Below, one piece after another: positions 47,602 to 59,589 of a stretch of 64,000 nt of DNA; position 1 is the first letter of the stretch; every line of letters begins with the position of its first letter. Under the pieces are notes generated by a model. The model ran no database searches, had not been told where the DNA came from, and saw only the letters and a program-made list of their open reading frames with translations. Both the position numbers and the translations under genes were made by a program. The DNA comes from Lepeophtheirus salmonis (taxonomy: Eukaryota; Arthropoda; Copepoda; Siphonostomatoida; Caligidae), in NCBI RefSeq assembly GCF_016086655.4, contig NC_052134.2, positions 372,001 through 436,000 of the forward strand, in the 5' to 3' direction.

Positions 47602-47828
47602 TGTTGTGTATTGTCTTTATTTACTTTTATGTAATGGCGTAGGGATTTGTTTTAAATATATTTTACATGTTTATACATTTTAGTAGTTTTGGCTATTTAC
47701 GTACTTTTTAGTTTTAACCAATTAAAGAATATTAGTATATGATTGTACCCCCAATCTAAAGGTTTTATTATTGGCTTTGGCTCCGGTCTGTTACATCCGT
47801 CTGTATGTAGTGTTCGCAATACACTACA
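47602..47828 (+). repeat. 5' LTR of Gypsy element
   Basis: A 227-bp repeat ending AATACACTACA. Compared with the 3' LTR it lacks about 27 bp after AAATATAT, and is otherwise roughly 90% identical by eye. Confidence 0.9.
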
Positions 47829-47830
47829 AG

Positions 47831-47845
47831 TGTCGACGTAGATGG
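47831..47845 (+). promoter_or_regulatory. degenerate primer binding site
   Basis: TGTCGACGTAGATGG begins two bases after the LTR and matches the tRNA-Ser(GCU)-type site of the element at 13881 (TGGCGACGAGGATGG) at 12 of 15 positions. Mutated but positioned correctly. Confidence 0.55.
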
Positions 47846-48160
47846 TTAGTCTACTACCGAGGCTCACGCTCGTGGAGCTGAGACGCAAATGTTCCAGGAT
47901 GGAACTTGGAAGTGAGGACGAGTTGAGGGTAATAAGAAAGAATAACTTTTGGCATTGGCAAGAGAGTACATTGAGGGTGGTGGCTGTGATTCCGAGTCCT
48001 TCGATTTCAATGATGGGGCTCAAGACTCTAGAGATGGTGCTTCAAGCACGACAGGACAGCTGGGGTACGGCAGCCTTCCCCATTTGTAATCCAAAGATGG
48101 GCACAGGGAACTGCAAGTTTGGTTGAAGAAGCCATGTCTTCCAGAAGTCAAAATGCCCTG
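47846..48160 (+). pseudogene. gag remnant region
   Basis: Where gag should be there are only about 300 bp. The ORF at 47842-48126 has no matrix, capsid or zinc-knuckle motif. Most of gag has been deleted. Confidence 0.45.
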
Positions 48161-48164
48161 CATT

Positions 48165-48420
48165 TGGCTGTTACTCGACCTTGGATCGAACATGAATATC
48201 TTACCGAAACGTCTGGTTGATATTTAAGGTGATTAAGAATACTGGCCCAATAGAGGTTTTTGGTGGGGGAAAGGTACATACTCTGGGCCCTATCAGGCTG
48301 TCGGTTGTATTAAATGGTTCTGATCCTGTGCTTTGTAAGTTTATTGTATCTCCTATTGGGCAGCCAATCCTTGGTTTTCGTGATTGCCTAGATTTCGGGT
48401 TGGTGAAGCTGAGCAATTCC
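48165..48420 (+). pseudogene. Gypsy protease fragment
   Basis: LLLDLGSNMNILPKRLVD at about 48168-48221 corresponds to the retropepsin active-site region (LLDTGSNxNxLP). The catalytic D-T-G is D-L-G here (48177-48185). A frameshift follows, then the C-terminal part with SPIGQPILGFRDCLDFGL at about 48348-48400. Confidence 0.8.
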
Positions 48421-48429
48421 ACCAACGGT

Positions 48430-49195
48430 TGCACAGCTGATGATTCTAAGGAACCCGGTGTGGAAACTCTAAAAAGGAATCATAAAATGATATTCGACGA
48501 CTCCAAAGGAAGTACGATGAAACATACGCAAGCAGTGATCCACCTAATAGATAATGCTCGTCCAAATTACATCAAAGCATGTTCATGCCCACTCTGTGAG
48601 AAGGTTGTTGCGGAGATCCTAAAGATGGAGAAGTGTGATACCTTTTACCAGATTGATTCGTCAGAATGGGCCTCTCCAATCGTTTCAGACCTCAAACCAG
48701 ATGGAAGTGCTTGGGTTTGTATCAACTTTACTCAAACCATCTCTCCAGTAGTGAACAAGATGTTGCACCCACTCCCTCATCCAGATTAGTTATTTGCAGA
48801 CCTTGTTCAGGCCTGGTTCTTCTCCAAATTGGATTTCTCGAGGTGCTATGAACAATATTAATTGCAATAAAAATCAAAAGAGTTTTTGGTTATAAATACA
48901 CAGTTGGGACTTTATAGATATAACGTCTTACCTTATGGTCTGTCGTCGGCTGCTGATATTGTACAGGCAGCTCAAGAGAGGCTATTGAGTGGTATTTGGG
49001 GTGTAAAGATTTATGTAGATGATGCCCTCATATTTTTCAGAAGTAAGGATGACCACTTTCGTATCTTAAACGAAGTGTTCAGTCTAATCTCGAACGCTGG
49101 ATGTTTTATGAATCCCGGAATGTGTATCCTGATGTGTGAGATGTTAACGTATTTAGGGTTTGGCATATCACAAAGTGGCCGACCCCTGATCCAGA
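48430..49195 (+). pseudogene. Gypsy reverse transcriptase
   Basis: The frame from 48217 carries DSSEWASPIV and INFTQTISPVVNKMLHPLP, then a TAG at 48787 replaces the Glu of the usual PxPE-LF segment. It reads on as LFADLVQAWFFSKLDFSRCY, another stop, then INTQLGLYRYNVLPYGLSSA and GVKIYVDDALIF. The catalytic YVDD box is intact at 49012-49023. Two stops before the palm make the copy non-functional. Confidence 0.92.
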
Positions 49196-49196
49196 G

Positions 49197-49830
49197 TTGG
49201 TTCGACCGGTTCTGGACTTCCCTGTTCCTGCATCTTGTACTGAAGGAAAATATTTTTTAAGCCTTGTTCAATGCTATGGCCAAATTATACCACATCTATC
49301 GGAGGAAGCTTCTCCCCTCCACGAACCGATAAAGAAGGACATGGTCTTGTCCTGGTCTGATAAAAGACATGTTAGTTTTCAAAATATAAGGTCTGCTATA
49401 GGTAACTCACTTATTCTCACTCATTATCACCCGTCTCTGCCGTCGGTGTTGTCGACCAATGCCTCTCCTATTGGTCTTGGGCTGTTCTAGCACAGTTAAA
49501 AAATGGTATGGAGCGCCAGATGGCGTTTGCTTCAAGAAAGCTATCAAAGAGCAAAGCTAACTACTTGCAAATTGACAAAGAAGCAAACGGAATTATTTAT
49601 GGGATGAAGAAGTTTGAAAGATATTTGCCTGGTTGTCAGTTCAAGATCAAGACAGACCAAAAACCACTCCAATATATTTTTAACCCATGTAAAGACTTGC
49701 CAAGTGTCGTCTCTGCCGTCTCGCTAGACTTTGAATGTTGTTGTCAACGTTTGATTATACAATCACACATATTACAGGCATCGACCATTCCCACATGGAT
49801 GCTTTATTCTGCGTACCAGTCGACGATCCT
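49197..49830 (+). pseudogene. Gypsy RT thumb/connection and RNase H
   Basis: FLSLVQCYGQIIPHLSEEASP and KKDMVLSWS belong to the connection. LSTNASPIGLGLF is the start of RNase H, with Asn (49458-49460) in place of the first catalytic Asp. After a stop comes FASRKLSKSKANYLQIDKEA with the Glu kept, and KTDQKPLQYIF with Asp kept. The final Gypsy segment LLSTFDYTITHITGIDHSHM, with DALF, lies in another frame from 49735. Confidence 0.9.
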
Positions 49831-50039
49831 CCTTGTCTGGATGACCCCACAACAGAATTACTACAATGTAGAGCTATCTCTAGCTCATGCTCTTCTGAAT
49901 CGTCCCTCCTGTCCAGGTTACAGGAGGATCAAGAGCTTTGCATCGCTGTAGAGGCTGCTAGAACAGGAGTATGGCACAGTGCCACCCTCATGGCTTACTC
50001 CTAAACGATGAACTTTGTATCGGTGTGTTGCACATGCCA

Positions 50040-50510
50040 GGAGAGTGGTCTAGCCCCGGCGTCACAATTCACTTCCTACTTGCCTGCCAATGCATGGGAA
50101 AAAGTCGACGTGGATTATGGCAGAATAAAGGGGTAAAGATTTTTTAATGCTAATGGATGCTGGATGTAAGGGGATAGAAGTGGTATACATGACTTATACA
50201 TCGTCAGAGGCTACACTTAGGCAACTTTTTGTGAGGTTTTCGCCTTTTGGATTCCGGAAGAAAGTACATTTAGACAATGGGGCACAATTCACAAGTGATT
50301 TTTTCAAAGCAAAGATGTCCGAATGGGGGTAGCCCATTCCTTTTCTCCCCATATCATCCGTAGTCCAATGGTCAATCTTAGAGAGGTGCATCCAGGAGTA
50401 TCATTAGAGGAAATCTTATTTTCCTACACGGCAACACCGTTAGAGTGTGGGAGCACGCCGGCTGAGCTGTTGGGCGCACACCGTATTTGTACACGGTTGG
50501 ATTGATACCT
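50040..50510 (+). pseudogene. Gypsy integrase remnant
   Basis: AWEKVDVDYG (about 50092) holds the first catalytic Asp. MDAGCKGIEVVYMTYTSSEA and HLDNGAQFTSDFF hold the second. After a frameshift, HSFSPHIIRSPMV joins straight to SLEEILFSYTATPLECGSTP and AELLGAHRICTRLD, so the segment with the catalytic Glu is deleted. The N-terminal zinc finger is not readable. Confidence 0.85.
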
Positions 50511-50731
50511 TCCGTCTCCTTCTCCTTCTGGGCCTTCACTACGCAAGAAAAAAATTAAAATCAAAATGGCCCTGTGGTGCCGTTGGTACGGCCTTCGACA
50601 GTCCAAGTGGATAGCTGGAGTTATACAAAGGAAGATTGAGGATGTGCTGTGCTCCGTTCAACCCCAACAAGGAATAGTTAAAAGACATATTAATCAACTT
50701 TGTCCTCGTGTAGAAGTTGAATGAGGGGTGT

Positions 50732-50986
50732 TGTTATGTATTGTTTTTTATTTACTTTTATCAAATGACGTATAGATTTGTTTCAAATATATAGTACCTT
50801 TTTATTAAGTAGATTTTACATGTTTATACATTTTAGTAGTTTTGGCTATGTACGTCTTTTTTAGTTTCATCCCTTAAAGAATAAATATATTAGTGTATGA
50901 TTGTACCCCCAATCTAAAGGTTTTCTTATTGGCTTTGGCTCCGGTCCGTTACTTCTGTCTGTAGGTAGTGTTCGCAATACACTACA
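50732..50986 (+). repeat. 3' LTR of Gypsy element
   Basis: A 255-bp repeat, preceded by GAGGGGTGT, a short polypurine-like tract, and followed by GTATC. It contains the 27-bp segment missing from the 5' LTR. Confidence 0.9.
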
Positions 50987-51359
50987 GTATCAATCATAAA
51001 AAGTCGTAGTTTTAAAAGTTTAATACACAGTTTTATGTGTTCCAAATTATAAATTAGTAAAATAGAGTGTCTTATTTGGTATAAGTGAACAACGAAAATA
51101 AATTTTTATAAAATATTATATTATACTTTCAATAAAAAAAAATAATGTTACTGGATTTAAATCGAAAATATTAAAGAAACAAAAAAACACGTAATTTTGC
51201 ATATTCCAAAAACAAAACGCGTCCATGAAAGACTATTTTTTTAAGTTTGATGATTATTTAGTTATTAAAGGAATAAAATGCAAAATATAAAATATCAGGC
51301 AAATTCCCTACTTTTTTTATTAAGGTACAGCCTAATATATACAGCTATACATATAACTG

Positions 51360-51940
51360 TTACATATATATATATTTAAACATAAGCTTTACTTATTGTT
51401 GTTAAATTGAGATTGAATTTTTATTTCCTAAATATTACCAATAAATTACTCTTACAAATATTTTATGGTTAACTATGATCTTTGATATAAAAATTTAACG
51501 CTCGCTTTTGCTTTCTTTGCAACATTACCTTCATATTAACTATCATAAACCAATCTTCATATACATACACTTAGTTTGATAGTAGTCCAAATATTACTCT
51601 ATTACTAATATCATGATCTACCAATATTTTTTACAATTTTAATATTTATTTTAAATGATCAACTTATATCCTAAGAAAAAATACAGATAAATTTGAAAAT
51701 AATCTTTTATTCTTTGACAAGATTAAAAGCATAAATTCAAAGACGATGTTTTGGTAATACAAAAGATGTAATTTTGAATAGACATAAGTACTATTAACAT
51801 TTAACCCTCCGTTCCTTTCTTGAAGTATTTATCTTCCAAAGACTACAATATTCTTGTTAATATATTTTAATTATATTTTCTATTAAAATTCTTACATTAA
51901 TTATATTTTCAATGTACAACTAAGGTCGGAAAATCAACAT
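51360..51940 (-). repeat. dispersed repeat, copy B
   Basis: Inverted counterpart of 41650-42210, colinear over about 560 bp. See copy A for the shared blocks. It starts about 370 bp after the Gypsy element. Confidence 0.75.
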
Positions 51941-52729
51941 TACACTACATATTGATATCATGAAACAATTCTCATACACTTTTGTTTTCTAAAAATAGAC
52001 TTCTACGATTTTTTTTTGATACTATCTCCAAACATTTCACTCTCTTTCAATGATAGCTATGGCAATACTTTATTGATTACCTTTGCTATCTTTTCTGATG
52101 CTACAAGAAGTGTAATAGTTCTGAAAAGAAAAAAAAAATCATAATAATAATTTATGTGTCTCAATTAGAGATATAATTAAGAACGGCTCTACCAAAAGTA
52201 AATATTTTTTCAATACTTTAAGTTTTAGAAGGAGATTATAATACCAATGCATGAAACCACGGACAACATCTAATATTGAGGAATTGCAAGATTGAAATCG
52301 GCAATCATATTGAGAAAGTTAAATGGGGCAATGAAAGGAATTATTTCCTTTAGAAAACATAACAATTTATTGACAATAATGACTATGATTCAACTTTAGC
52401 TATTAATATTGAGTAACATGCACCAAAAATGATTGGATTTTTTATAAAAACATATAATGCAATAGTTCCAAATATGAATGACAATGATACCTTCATTGAA
52501 AGGAACATTTCCACTTCAATTCCAATTGGTGTTTACTCTGTATAATTCTGTTGTCAAGACATATATCTCAACATTGATATTAAAGTTATCTTACCATGTG
52601 GTCTATTGAAATCTGAACACTTACTAATTCAATAATTAGAAGTGGTTGAGTGATTGAAATTAATTTATATTTCGATATATTAAAGCATTTCAAAATTAGT
52701 TACAAAAAAAAAAAATCTTTTCTGACACT
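51941..52729. other. AT-rich spacer
   Basis: No recognised gene or repeat. Confidence 0.5.
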
Positions 52730-52960
52730 TTGTACCCTTTTAAAGCCCTGATGTCGACCCCCTCGATTACACCTTTGGATTACATTTACAGAAGAAGGAC
52801 TGCAATGTCCGTCATTCAAACACCAAGGCCCTCAAAGCCACTTTCAGCCAGTTCTGGGATGCCATGACCGACGACTACATTCTTAGCGGGTGATAGGACT
52901 TACGCCGCAGCCTTTAAGCTGTCTTTGCTACTAATTGCGGGTACAATTAAGATTCAAAGA
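52730..52960 (+). pseudogene. mariner-like transposase C-terminal fragment
   Basis: From 52744 the frame gives SPDVDPLDYTFGLHLQKKDC, then RHSNTKALKATFSQFWDAM, then AVFATNCGYN. This is the SPDLNPLDYxxW block with the last catalytic Asp, followed by the C-terminal helices of mariner-like transposases of the same broad type as the copy at 61768-62474. Two stops occur after DDYILSG. Everything upstream is missing. Confidence 0.75.
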
Positions 52961-55250
52961 GCTCAAACACACATTTATTGTTAGTAGTAACTTTGTTGTA
53001 ATTATATTTTAATTATTTTCATAAATTATGTCTTGTTTAACTTACAAAATCAATGTGTTTAGATTTTAATAGACTACTCGGTAATATCTTCTTAATTAAT
53101 TTAGTCTTTTAGTGGAGGAATAATACCCAGAGATATAAAATTAAAGAGAATCGAGGCAACGTTAAATAATAAGAGAAAGTTTAGTGGGCAATCTAATAAC
53201 TAATTCCCTCACAAAAGAGTTTTAATGCATAAGCGCTGTTGGTTTTTTTATAATATAAAAAGTAGCAAAACAACACTTTAATTATTTACAACTAGTAGCA
53301 GTACCCCACATTCCATGAAATAAGTTGGCATCGAAGAACAGACAAACTTTTATGCGTTTTAAGAAGATAACTCACAACAAACAATCAGTGTTACTCTCCG
53401 CTTTTCAATAACCACACTCACACATAGTTACTCTAAACTAAGGTGTTCTCTCCCCGTAGCATTGGAATAATGATAAGATGTGTTCAGATTAACATCAACA
53501 AAATCTTGCACGCTGAAGAGTCCTGGTGTGTATCCACACCTTTAATATTTTATTCTAATTATTTACACAGATTGATAAAATAGTAGGTGATGAGTTGTGA
53601 CAATATGAGCTACATTTAAATTGGGCCTATATAAACTGAAGGACTTATATCTTTTTTTCTACATGTTATAGCCTTGTCGGTATGAATAAACAAAACAAGG
53701 AGAACATCTATCAATCTGCATTTATTATTATGGTATACTACTATTTAATTACCCTGTAACTTTGAAACTGCAATTATGTGTATTTTTAATATATTTTTTC
53801 GGGAATATACATCATTGTATTAATATAAGCATACTTTTATAGTTAAAACAACATCTGCAAAGAAATCAATCCTTTAATAAGAATAAGTGGATATTTTGCA
53901 CTAAAAATGAAATGATCATGTACAGAAATATGACCAAACAATAAGATCTTAATTTTTCATTTATCTTAAATATAGACCCAAATGTTCTAAAGAAGCTGAA
54001 TATGATCTTTTATTTAAACCTCTTTTGTCTCGTGATTTGGACTATTCCCTCTGTAATACGGAACAATCATTGTTCTTCAACTAAAAAAAGAATGATTTTG
54101 AAATTTTCACTCGCCCGACAAGAATTTTAATATCTAAATAGTATTGGCATGTCCATAACAAAACCAAATTTAGCAATAACATAAAATAATGAAGAACTCA
54201 TACTTATGAAATTTAAAGTTAGAATAATATCATTGACTTTCTAATTACTTAAATTTGTTCAATTAATACTCCAACAACAGTAATGTTATTTTGATACATT
54301 TTCACTATTGCTTTTTATCAAAAAAATTATACTTTGCGTTTCCTGCATATATTTAGTATTTTTTTATATTAATGTAAAGATCTTAAATATATCTTTGATT
54401 GAGTAATACTCCTATTTACTAATAATTAATTTAGCTGTTTAGAAGAAGATTCCTGAGTCAATGAGCTTAGGAACTGCAACAAAAGTCAGATAATCCAATG
54501 GCAATATATAGAAGTTCAGAAGTAACTTATACTTAATTATTGCTAATCACTTAACAGCTCCCAGTAACTAATTACAAAAAATAGTTTAATTTAATAAATC
54601 ATGGTTAACCAAAATATGAAGAAAAGGAGAGTATATTATCTTTTAGAGCTTAAAATAATTTTACATTTGCTTTTCTCAGGAACAATAATCTCAGGAGTAC
54701 TAAAAAATTGGGAATGAGGCTTGAAGTGTTCAAAATGTATAATTGTCCGTATTGACAGTACAGCATGAATGAAAACTTATAAATAGAATTGATGTTTGTG
54801 ATGGAAGCTGTTCAGTAGTGATTCTTGCGTTCTATGCATTAAGGATACTAATAGACCTTTATCAAGGAAATAATTTACTGAAAATAAAAGTTGAATTGGA
54901 GTTTACTTCAGGAAGATTCTACATAAGAGTTTCAACGTAGGACTCGTGGGCGGAGAATGAAAACGTTCTTTGTTTCTCACTGTATTTTCCATGATATTTT
55001 TCTTTGTGTTATTCTTTAGTTCAATAAAATATATATTTTTTGATTTAATACAACAAACAATAAATATTTATATGCAATAGCTGAATAACATTAGCGTTGC
55101 ATACAAAAAAAAATGAGAAAAGAATAATTATTTAATTGAATAATTTTTTACTTGTTTTCCAATCACAAAAGAGACTCACAACGCCAAAAAAGTTATTTCC
55201 CTCTTCAGGGAACATACTAATCGGTATTGACTGAAAGGCTTTTGAAAGTT
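52961..55250. other. AT-rich stretch with one small signal-peptide-like ORF
   Basis: About 2.3 kb. The only noteworthy item is the 42-codon ORF at 54002-54130. A slightly GC-richer patch at 53280-53540 shows no readable protein. Confidence 0.45.
54002..54130 (+). CDS. small ORF with signal-peptide-like start (42 aa)
   Basis: MIFYLNLFCLVIWTIPSV is a good eukaryotic signal-peptide shape, followed by a short polar, basic tail (about 24 residues) to TAA. It could be a small secreted peptide, a first exon or chance; AT-rich DNA easily makes hydrophobic ORFs. Confidence 0.15.
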   Translation: MIFYLNLFCLVIWTIPSVIRNNHCSSTKKRMILKFSLARQEF

Positions 55251-55259
55251 TTGATCCTT

Positions 55260-55560
55260 CAATTTCTGACTCTCATAATAAACTTGTTAATTTTTCTTTG
55301 GTTTTCTTCACAACTTTGGACGATTTCTTTGATATCTTGTTCTATTCCTCGACAATATACGGTGTTCCTTGCTCTTAGCTTAGTTGTTACAATACCTTAA
55401 TGTGCTAAGTGTAAATTTTGAAGAAATTATCTTCCAGCTATTACAGGAACAATAATTCTTCTATTGTCTCCAGTGACCTAATCTTCGTACATAAATTATT
55501 CTTTTCCAATCTTTCGAGAAAGGTTTTAGTCCATCATATGGAATCTTTCAACTCCACGTT
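55260..55560 (-). pseudogene. Gypsy integrase zinc-finger region
   Basis: Minus strand from 55468: VTGDNRRIIVPVIAG, then FLQNLHLAH, GIVTTKLRARNTVYCRGIEQ and DIKEIVQSCEENQ. This is the HHCC N-terminal zinc finger of Ty3/Gypsy integrase and the stretch before it (RIVVP...LHxxHxGIxKTKxRAR...WPGxxxDIxxxVxxCxxC). The last Cys is lost (ENQ) and two stops interrupt. No RT or catalytic core is readable beside it. It is a different copy from the element at 47602-50986 and lies on the other strand. Confidence 0.75.
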
Positions 55561-58500
55561 TTTTTTGCAGATTAATGAGTATTTGATTTGTTGCATCCAA
55601 GTTAGTTTTTATATTTTAATTCTTCTACTTCGTATTCTTAATAAAATTTACTCTGATATCCTTATGAATAAAACACAATGCTAATATTTGTTTAAACGGA
55701 ATTGGGGGGTGCAACAGCTCTCAGAGGAAGGACAAGAGTGAGGTAGCAAGCTCTGACGGCTAGATAAGTGAATGATGCCAATATAGAAACAGACCTTAAA
55801 ATCATTTTTGAATAAAATTCCAAAGGTTTCCTAATCAGAGTAAGAGTAACCTGATTGATTGTAACATTACAGGAAAATTATATTTCTATAGCTAGAGTAG
55901 GCCAAACATGCAAATATGAGAATGATCTTTTTTTATTTCCCTTTGGATACGTCACAGATGATCTAGCACTGACTGCAAAAGAAGTGAGAGAGTATTTCTC
56001 AAAAATATGCTTGTACAAAGTGTGCTGGGAAATCTGGATGCACTTTTTGTAAGCAATCGACAAAAGAAAAAAAAATTGAACAGCATTGTTGGATATTTCT
56101 ATAAACTCCATTACTTAGTCAATCAACTCCCTATAAAATAATTCAGAGGACATTTTATACGAAAAATTATGTCTTAAAAAAGGCCTTTTTTGATCTCTAT
56201 AGCAATTTTAAAATAATTTTTTTAACAACATGCTCAATTTGTACAAGAATTCAGAAGTTTCAATTTTTTAATCAAAATGTAGAATTGCAAAAGTTTTCAT
56301 TAAACTTATTTTCTCAAAGGATACATAAAATAGAATCTATATTTAACATTTTGAAGAAAAGCAACTTGTAACCCAATGAAATACTACGTGTACTTCAAAT
56401 TCAACATGAGTATTAAACTTTTTTTAATTAGTTATAGTTTTTTTTAAACTATGATCCTATGAACATTTCTATTACAAATTACACTATGTAACCAAATGAA
56501 GGTCTTAGAACAGCCGCATACAGAAACCAACACGAAGGTTTGACCTTTAAAGTCTTTTTTAAGAATCATCTATTAACATGTTTTGATCCCCTTACATATA
56601 AATTATGTAATTATATAGCATTACAAGTACTTATATTTTCTCGTCAGAATATTATTATGATTTTTATTCACGTAACTTAAGCAGCTTATTTTTTTTATTA
56701 ATATTATAAACTTAATTGGCCATAAATTAATCAAAATTAACCTTACTTAAAGCCAATTTTTTTTAAATTGAAATATAAGGTCTTTTTGTTAACTTCAGCT
56801 TGGATATAAGGCATTTGAAGAAAAATGAAAAAAAATATTAGCATCTAAATAAAGTCCTTCATTTTACTCGGCTTTTTGGTGGTTATATACATTTTATCGT
56901 TTTTTTACGTCAAAATATGGCAAAGAATCTTAATTTTACCTTAAGAACTTGATTTTTTTTAAAAGGCTTTAATGGCCAAACCTTCATGAATTGAAAGTTT
57001 TATTGGTCAATGATGTGTTCTACGGCTTAAATAATAATAATAAATGTGGGTTTCAGCCTGCGGGCCAAAATGCTGTGGCATTGTGTTACGTATTATTTTT
57101 GTAATTTGTATTTGGCATAAATAAATTCAGGAAAAAAAAAATTATTATTCTAGCAGTAGATATTTATAAGACATCTTCCATTAATGATATATTAATCGGT
57201 GAGCATTTTGTCTTTTTTAATGGTTTTTTCCCATAAATCAAATCATCTTCGTATGTTTCTAATGATTCATTGTGTATAAGTTTTTTTACAATTTATCTTG
57301 GAGTTATATCATACACGCGTTTCTTTATTTTATGGATTTATTGTCATACAATTGAGCAGTTTAGTCTAAAGGCGGTCTATAAAATAAGCATTCCAACATA
57401 CTCTTCAACTAAAATTGCTCCATCTTCAACTTCTTTACTTCCATGTCCAATCTTCAATTTAATTATTTCTACTTGGAAAAATAACTTTCAAGTTGCAAGT
57501 TGGAATTTGCATTTCATTCAAAAACTTCCGACATGTAATTGTTGTCTAACATCCTGAGTCTTGTAGAGCATAATTATATCTATCTATTTATTTAGTACTC
57601 ATGAAAAACGGATTATGAGGACTTGGACTAGATCTGAACACTTGAACAATGAAAAAATGGACTCAAATACAGCTTTGAATATTTGATCGATACATTTTCC
57701 TATATTTATTTTAAATTGGTAATTATTCAAGGAATATGAGGAGCATTTATTTTGAAATTGTAAAATAATTGATGGGAATTATGAATATTAGTAAATACGA
57801 GTAAAATATTACATCTAAAAATATAGTTTCTGATATTGATTAAACTATGTAGCTTTTATAGATAACATCGACAAAAATGTGAGGTAGCCCTTTCATCGGT
57901 AACTATTTCCCTATAACAAAGATCTTATCTGTATATTATGAATGGATAACATTCTCACTGTTTATCTATTGTTTGCATCACTGTTTCATACATACCATTA
58001 AGACTTAATTGAAATAATTGAAGTAATAATTAAATCGTATTCGACCACCACAATTAAGAAACAAAAATTATACTAGGTTTTGGACTGCTTTTATAAATTA
58101 AGGTACACCTCCGATAATGAAAACCTTTAGTCTCTCGCCACAGAAATTGGTGCCAAAAACGTGATCATGACTTTTGACTTCAATACGTGTAATTATTATA
58201 TTACCAAATTTATGAAATAACGGCAACCTATTGTTACTATTATGGATCGTAGTCTCGTCTGAGATGATAATTTTATGATCTCCTACAATTTATTTCTTAA
58301 TCTAATAAAATATTACATTAGAATTGGAAATTCATTGATTTTGTGATGATGTAGCAGGAAGGAATTGTTTCGCCAGTTTAAAATTACGTGAATTTTAAAT
58401 TTTTTGGATGACTTATGAATAGTAACTGATACATTGCAGGAGACAGACATCTTGTTCATATCAAAAAGATAAAGTAACTCTAAACTACATCATCTACACT

Positions 58501-59019
58501 TTGAAAATGTTAGATAACGGGATTTAAAAAAATTTCGATTACTGGCTTTATATAAGTAATTTGTAAATATTCATAAAGAAATGCATGTGTATTGTTTTAA
58601 TGAAAAATTAAAATATGAAGAAATTTTAAATATTGCATTATTCTAAGCTAATTATGTGTGCATTGTAAAACAGACAGAATAGCAGTAATTTTAAACTGTG
58701 TTGTTTGTAAGAATACTTAGAAACACATTTTTTAATTTCGAAAACCTTTTTGTTACATAGGTATCTGTTGATGCTATTTTGATCAGTTCGTTTATTGTGT
58801 TTCTAAATAACTAAGCAAAATAAATAAATATCATAATCCAGAATAATTCATTAACACAAATTTTGTTTGATTAAATGGTGAAAATATTTAAATTACATTT
58901 GAATCAGTTAAAGAGTTTCAATTTTTGTTGTTTTATAAATCTTCTTTGTAATTTATTTAATTTTAGAAGGTTATAAAGGTCTTGTTTGAAAATATTCTTT
59001 GACATCGGTCTCCTGCAGG
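55561..59019. other. long AT-rich stretch, nothing assigned
   Basis: About 3.5 kb. The ORFs at 55418-55684, 55855-56052 and 57270-57557 have no recognisable motif. A GC-richer patch at 55700-55800 is not readable as protein. Confidence 0.45.
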
Positions 59020-59520
59020 CTTCTTGATGTTCTAATTGCCCAACTCTATAATTTGTCATAAATACTGTGAAGAAACTCCTGTGGCATTTTTATAACCTTA
59101 TCATATGTTGTTTTTGTGTCGCAAGGCCATTTCAACACTTTCATTTGCATTTTAGTGAATCTCTTCAACTCATAAATTACTAAGGAGCAAGTTAGATGTA
59201 ATTTTGACAAACTTCTGACCAGTTAATTAGGTCAATGATGCTAGAAGCCCCACGGTTTATAGCTGGCATTTTTCTAATTCTTACAGATGGGCTACTTTGT
59301 GATCGTTTGGTTCACTTTCTCCTCAGGTTACCAAGACTCATTCTATAACTATGATTCCCTCCTTCTGGACATGAAAATAAAGCAGAGCTTGTATAATAGT
59401 TTCATTGTGAACAACAGTTCAAACAAATGTTTTCACTCTATGCATCACAAGTTGACGCACCTCTTTAAGTTGAAATATGATCTGCTCTTCTATCCAACAG
59501 TACTTTTAAATTGATATATA
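59020..59520 (-). pseudogene. C-terminal fragment of the uncharacterised multicopy family
   Basis: On the minus strand: VRIRKMPAINRGASSIIDLI followed by NWSEV, then in a shifted frame FTKMQMKVLKWPCDTKTTYD and KVIKMPQEF. They correspond, in order, to the VxxFxVPxLNxxAxxYxDLIDW and FPCHTQAVERxVKLVTEA segments of the family seen at 21795-23160. The CHTQ motif has decayed to CDTK. Several frameshifts. The assignment depends on the order of two weak blocks. Confidence 0.4.
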
Positions 59521-59589
59521 ACCAATCAAGGCTAATAAATATAAGTATTTATAAACTCAACCATGAGTCTAAGGTTTTTTAAATTTCCC

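Larger units (their letters stand above)
47602..50986 (+). mobile_element. degraded Ty3/Gypsy LTR retrotransposon
   Basis: LTRs at 47602-47828 and 50732-50986 start TGTT(G/A)TGTATTGT and end TACACTACA. Flanks share GTAT (47597-47600 and 50987-50990), a partly eroded 4-5 bp target duplication. The interior keeps the Gypsy order protease, reverse transcriptase, RNase H, integrase on the plus strand, but gag is nearly absent and the 3.4-kb length is well under the usual 5 kb or more. Multiple stops, frameshifts and an integrase deletion make it inactive. Confidence 0.92.

Noticed and set aside
50194..50606. Minus-strand ORFs in the Gypsy element
   Set aside because: Opposite to the integrase remnant; no motifs.
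58060..58270. Possible fourth copy of the uncharacterised family
   Set aside because: A plus-strand reading around IGAKNVIMTFDFNTCN vaguely recalls the family's FDTT block, but no second block supports it.
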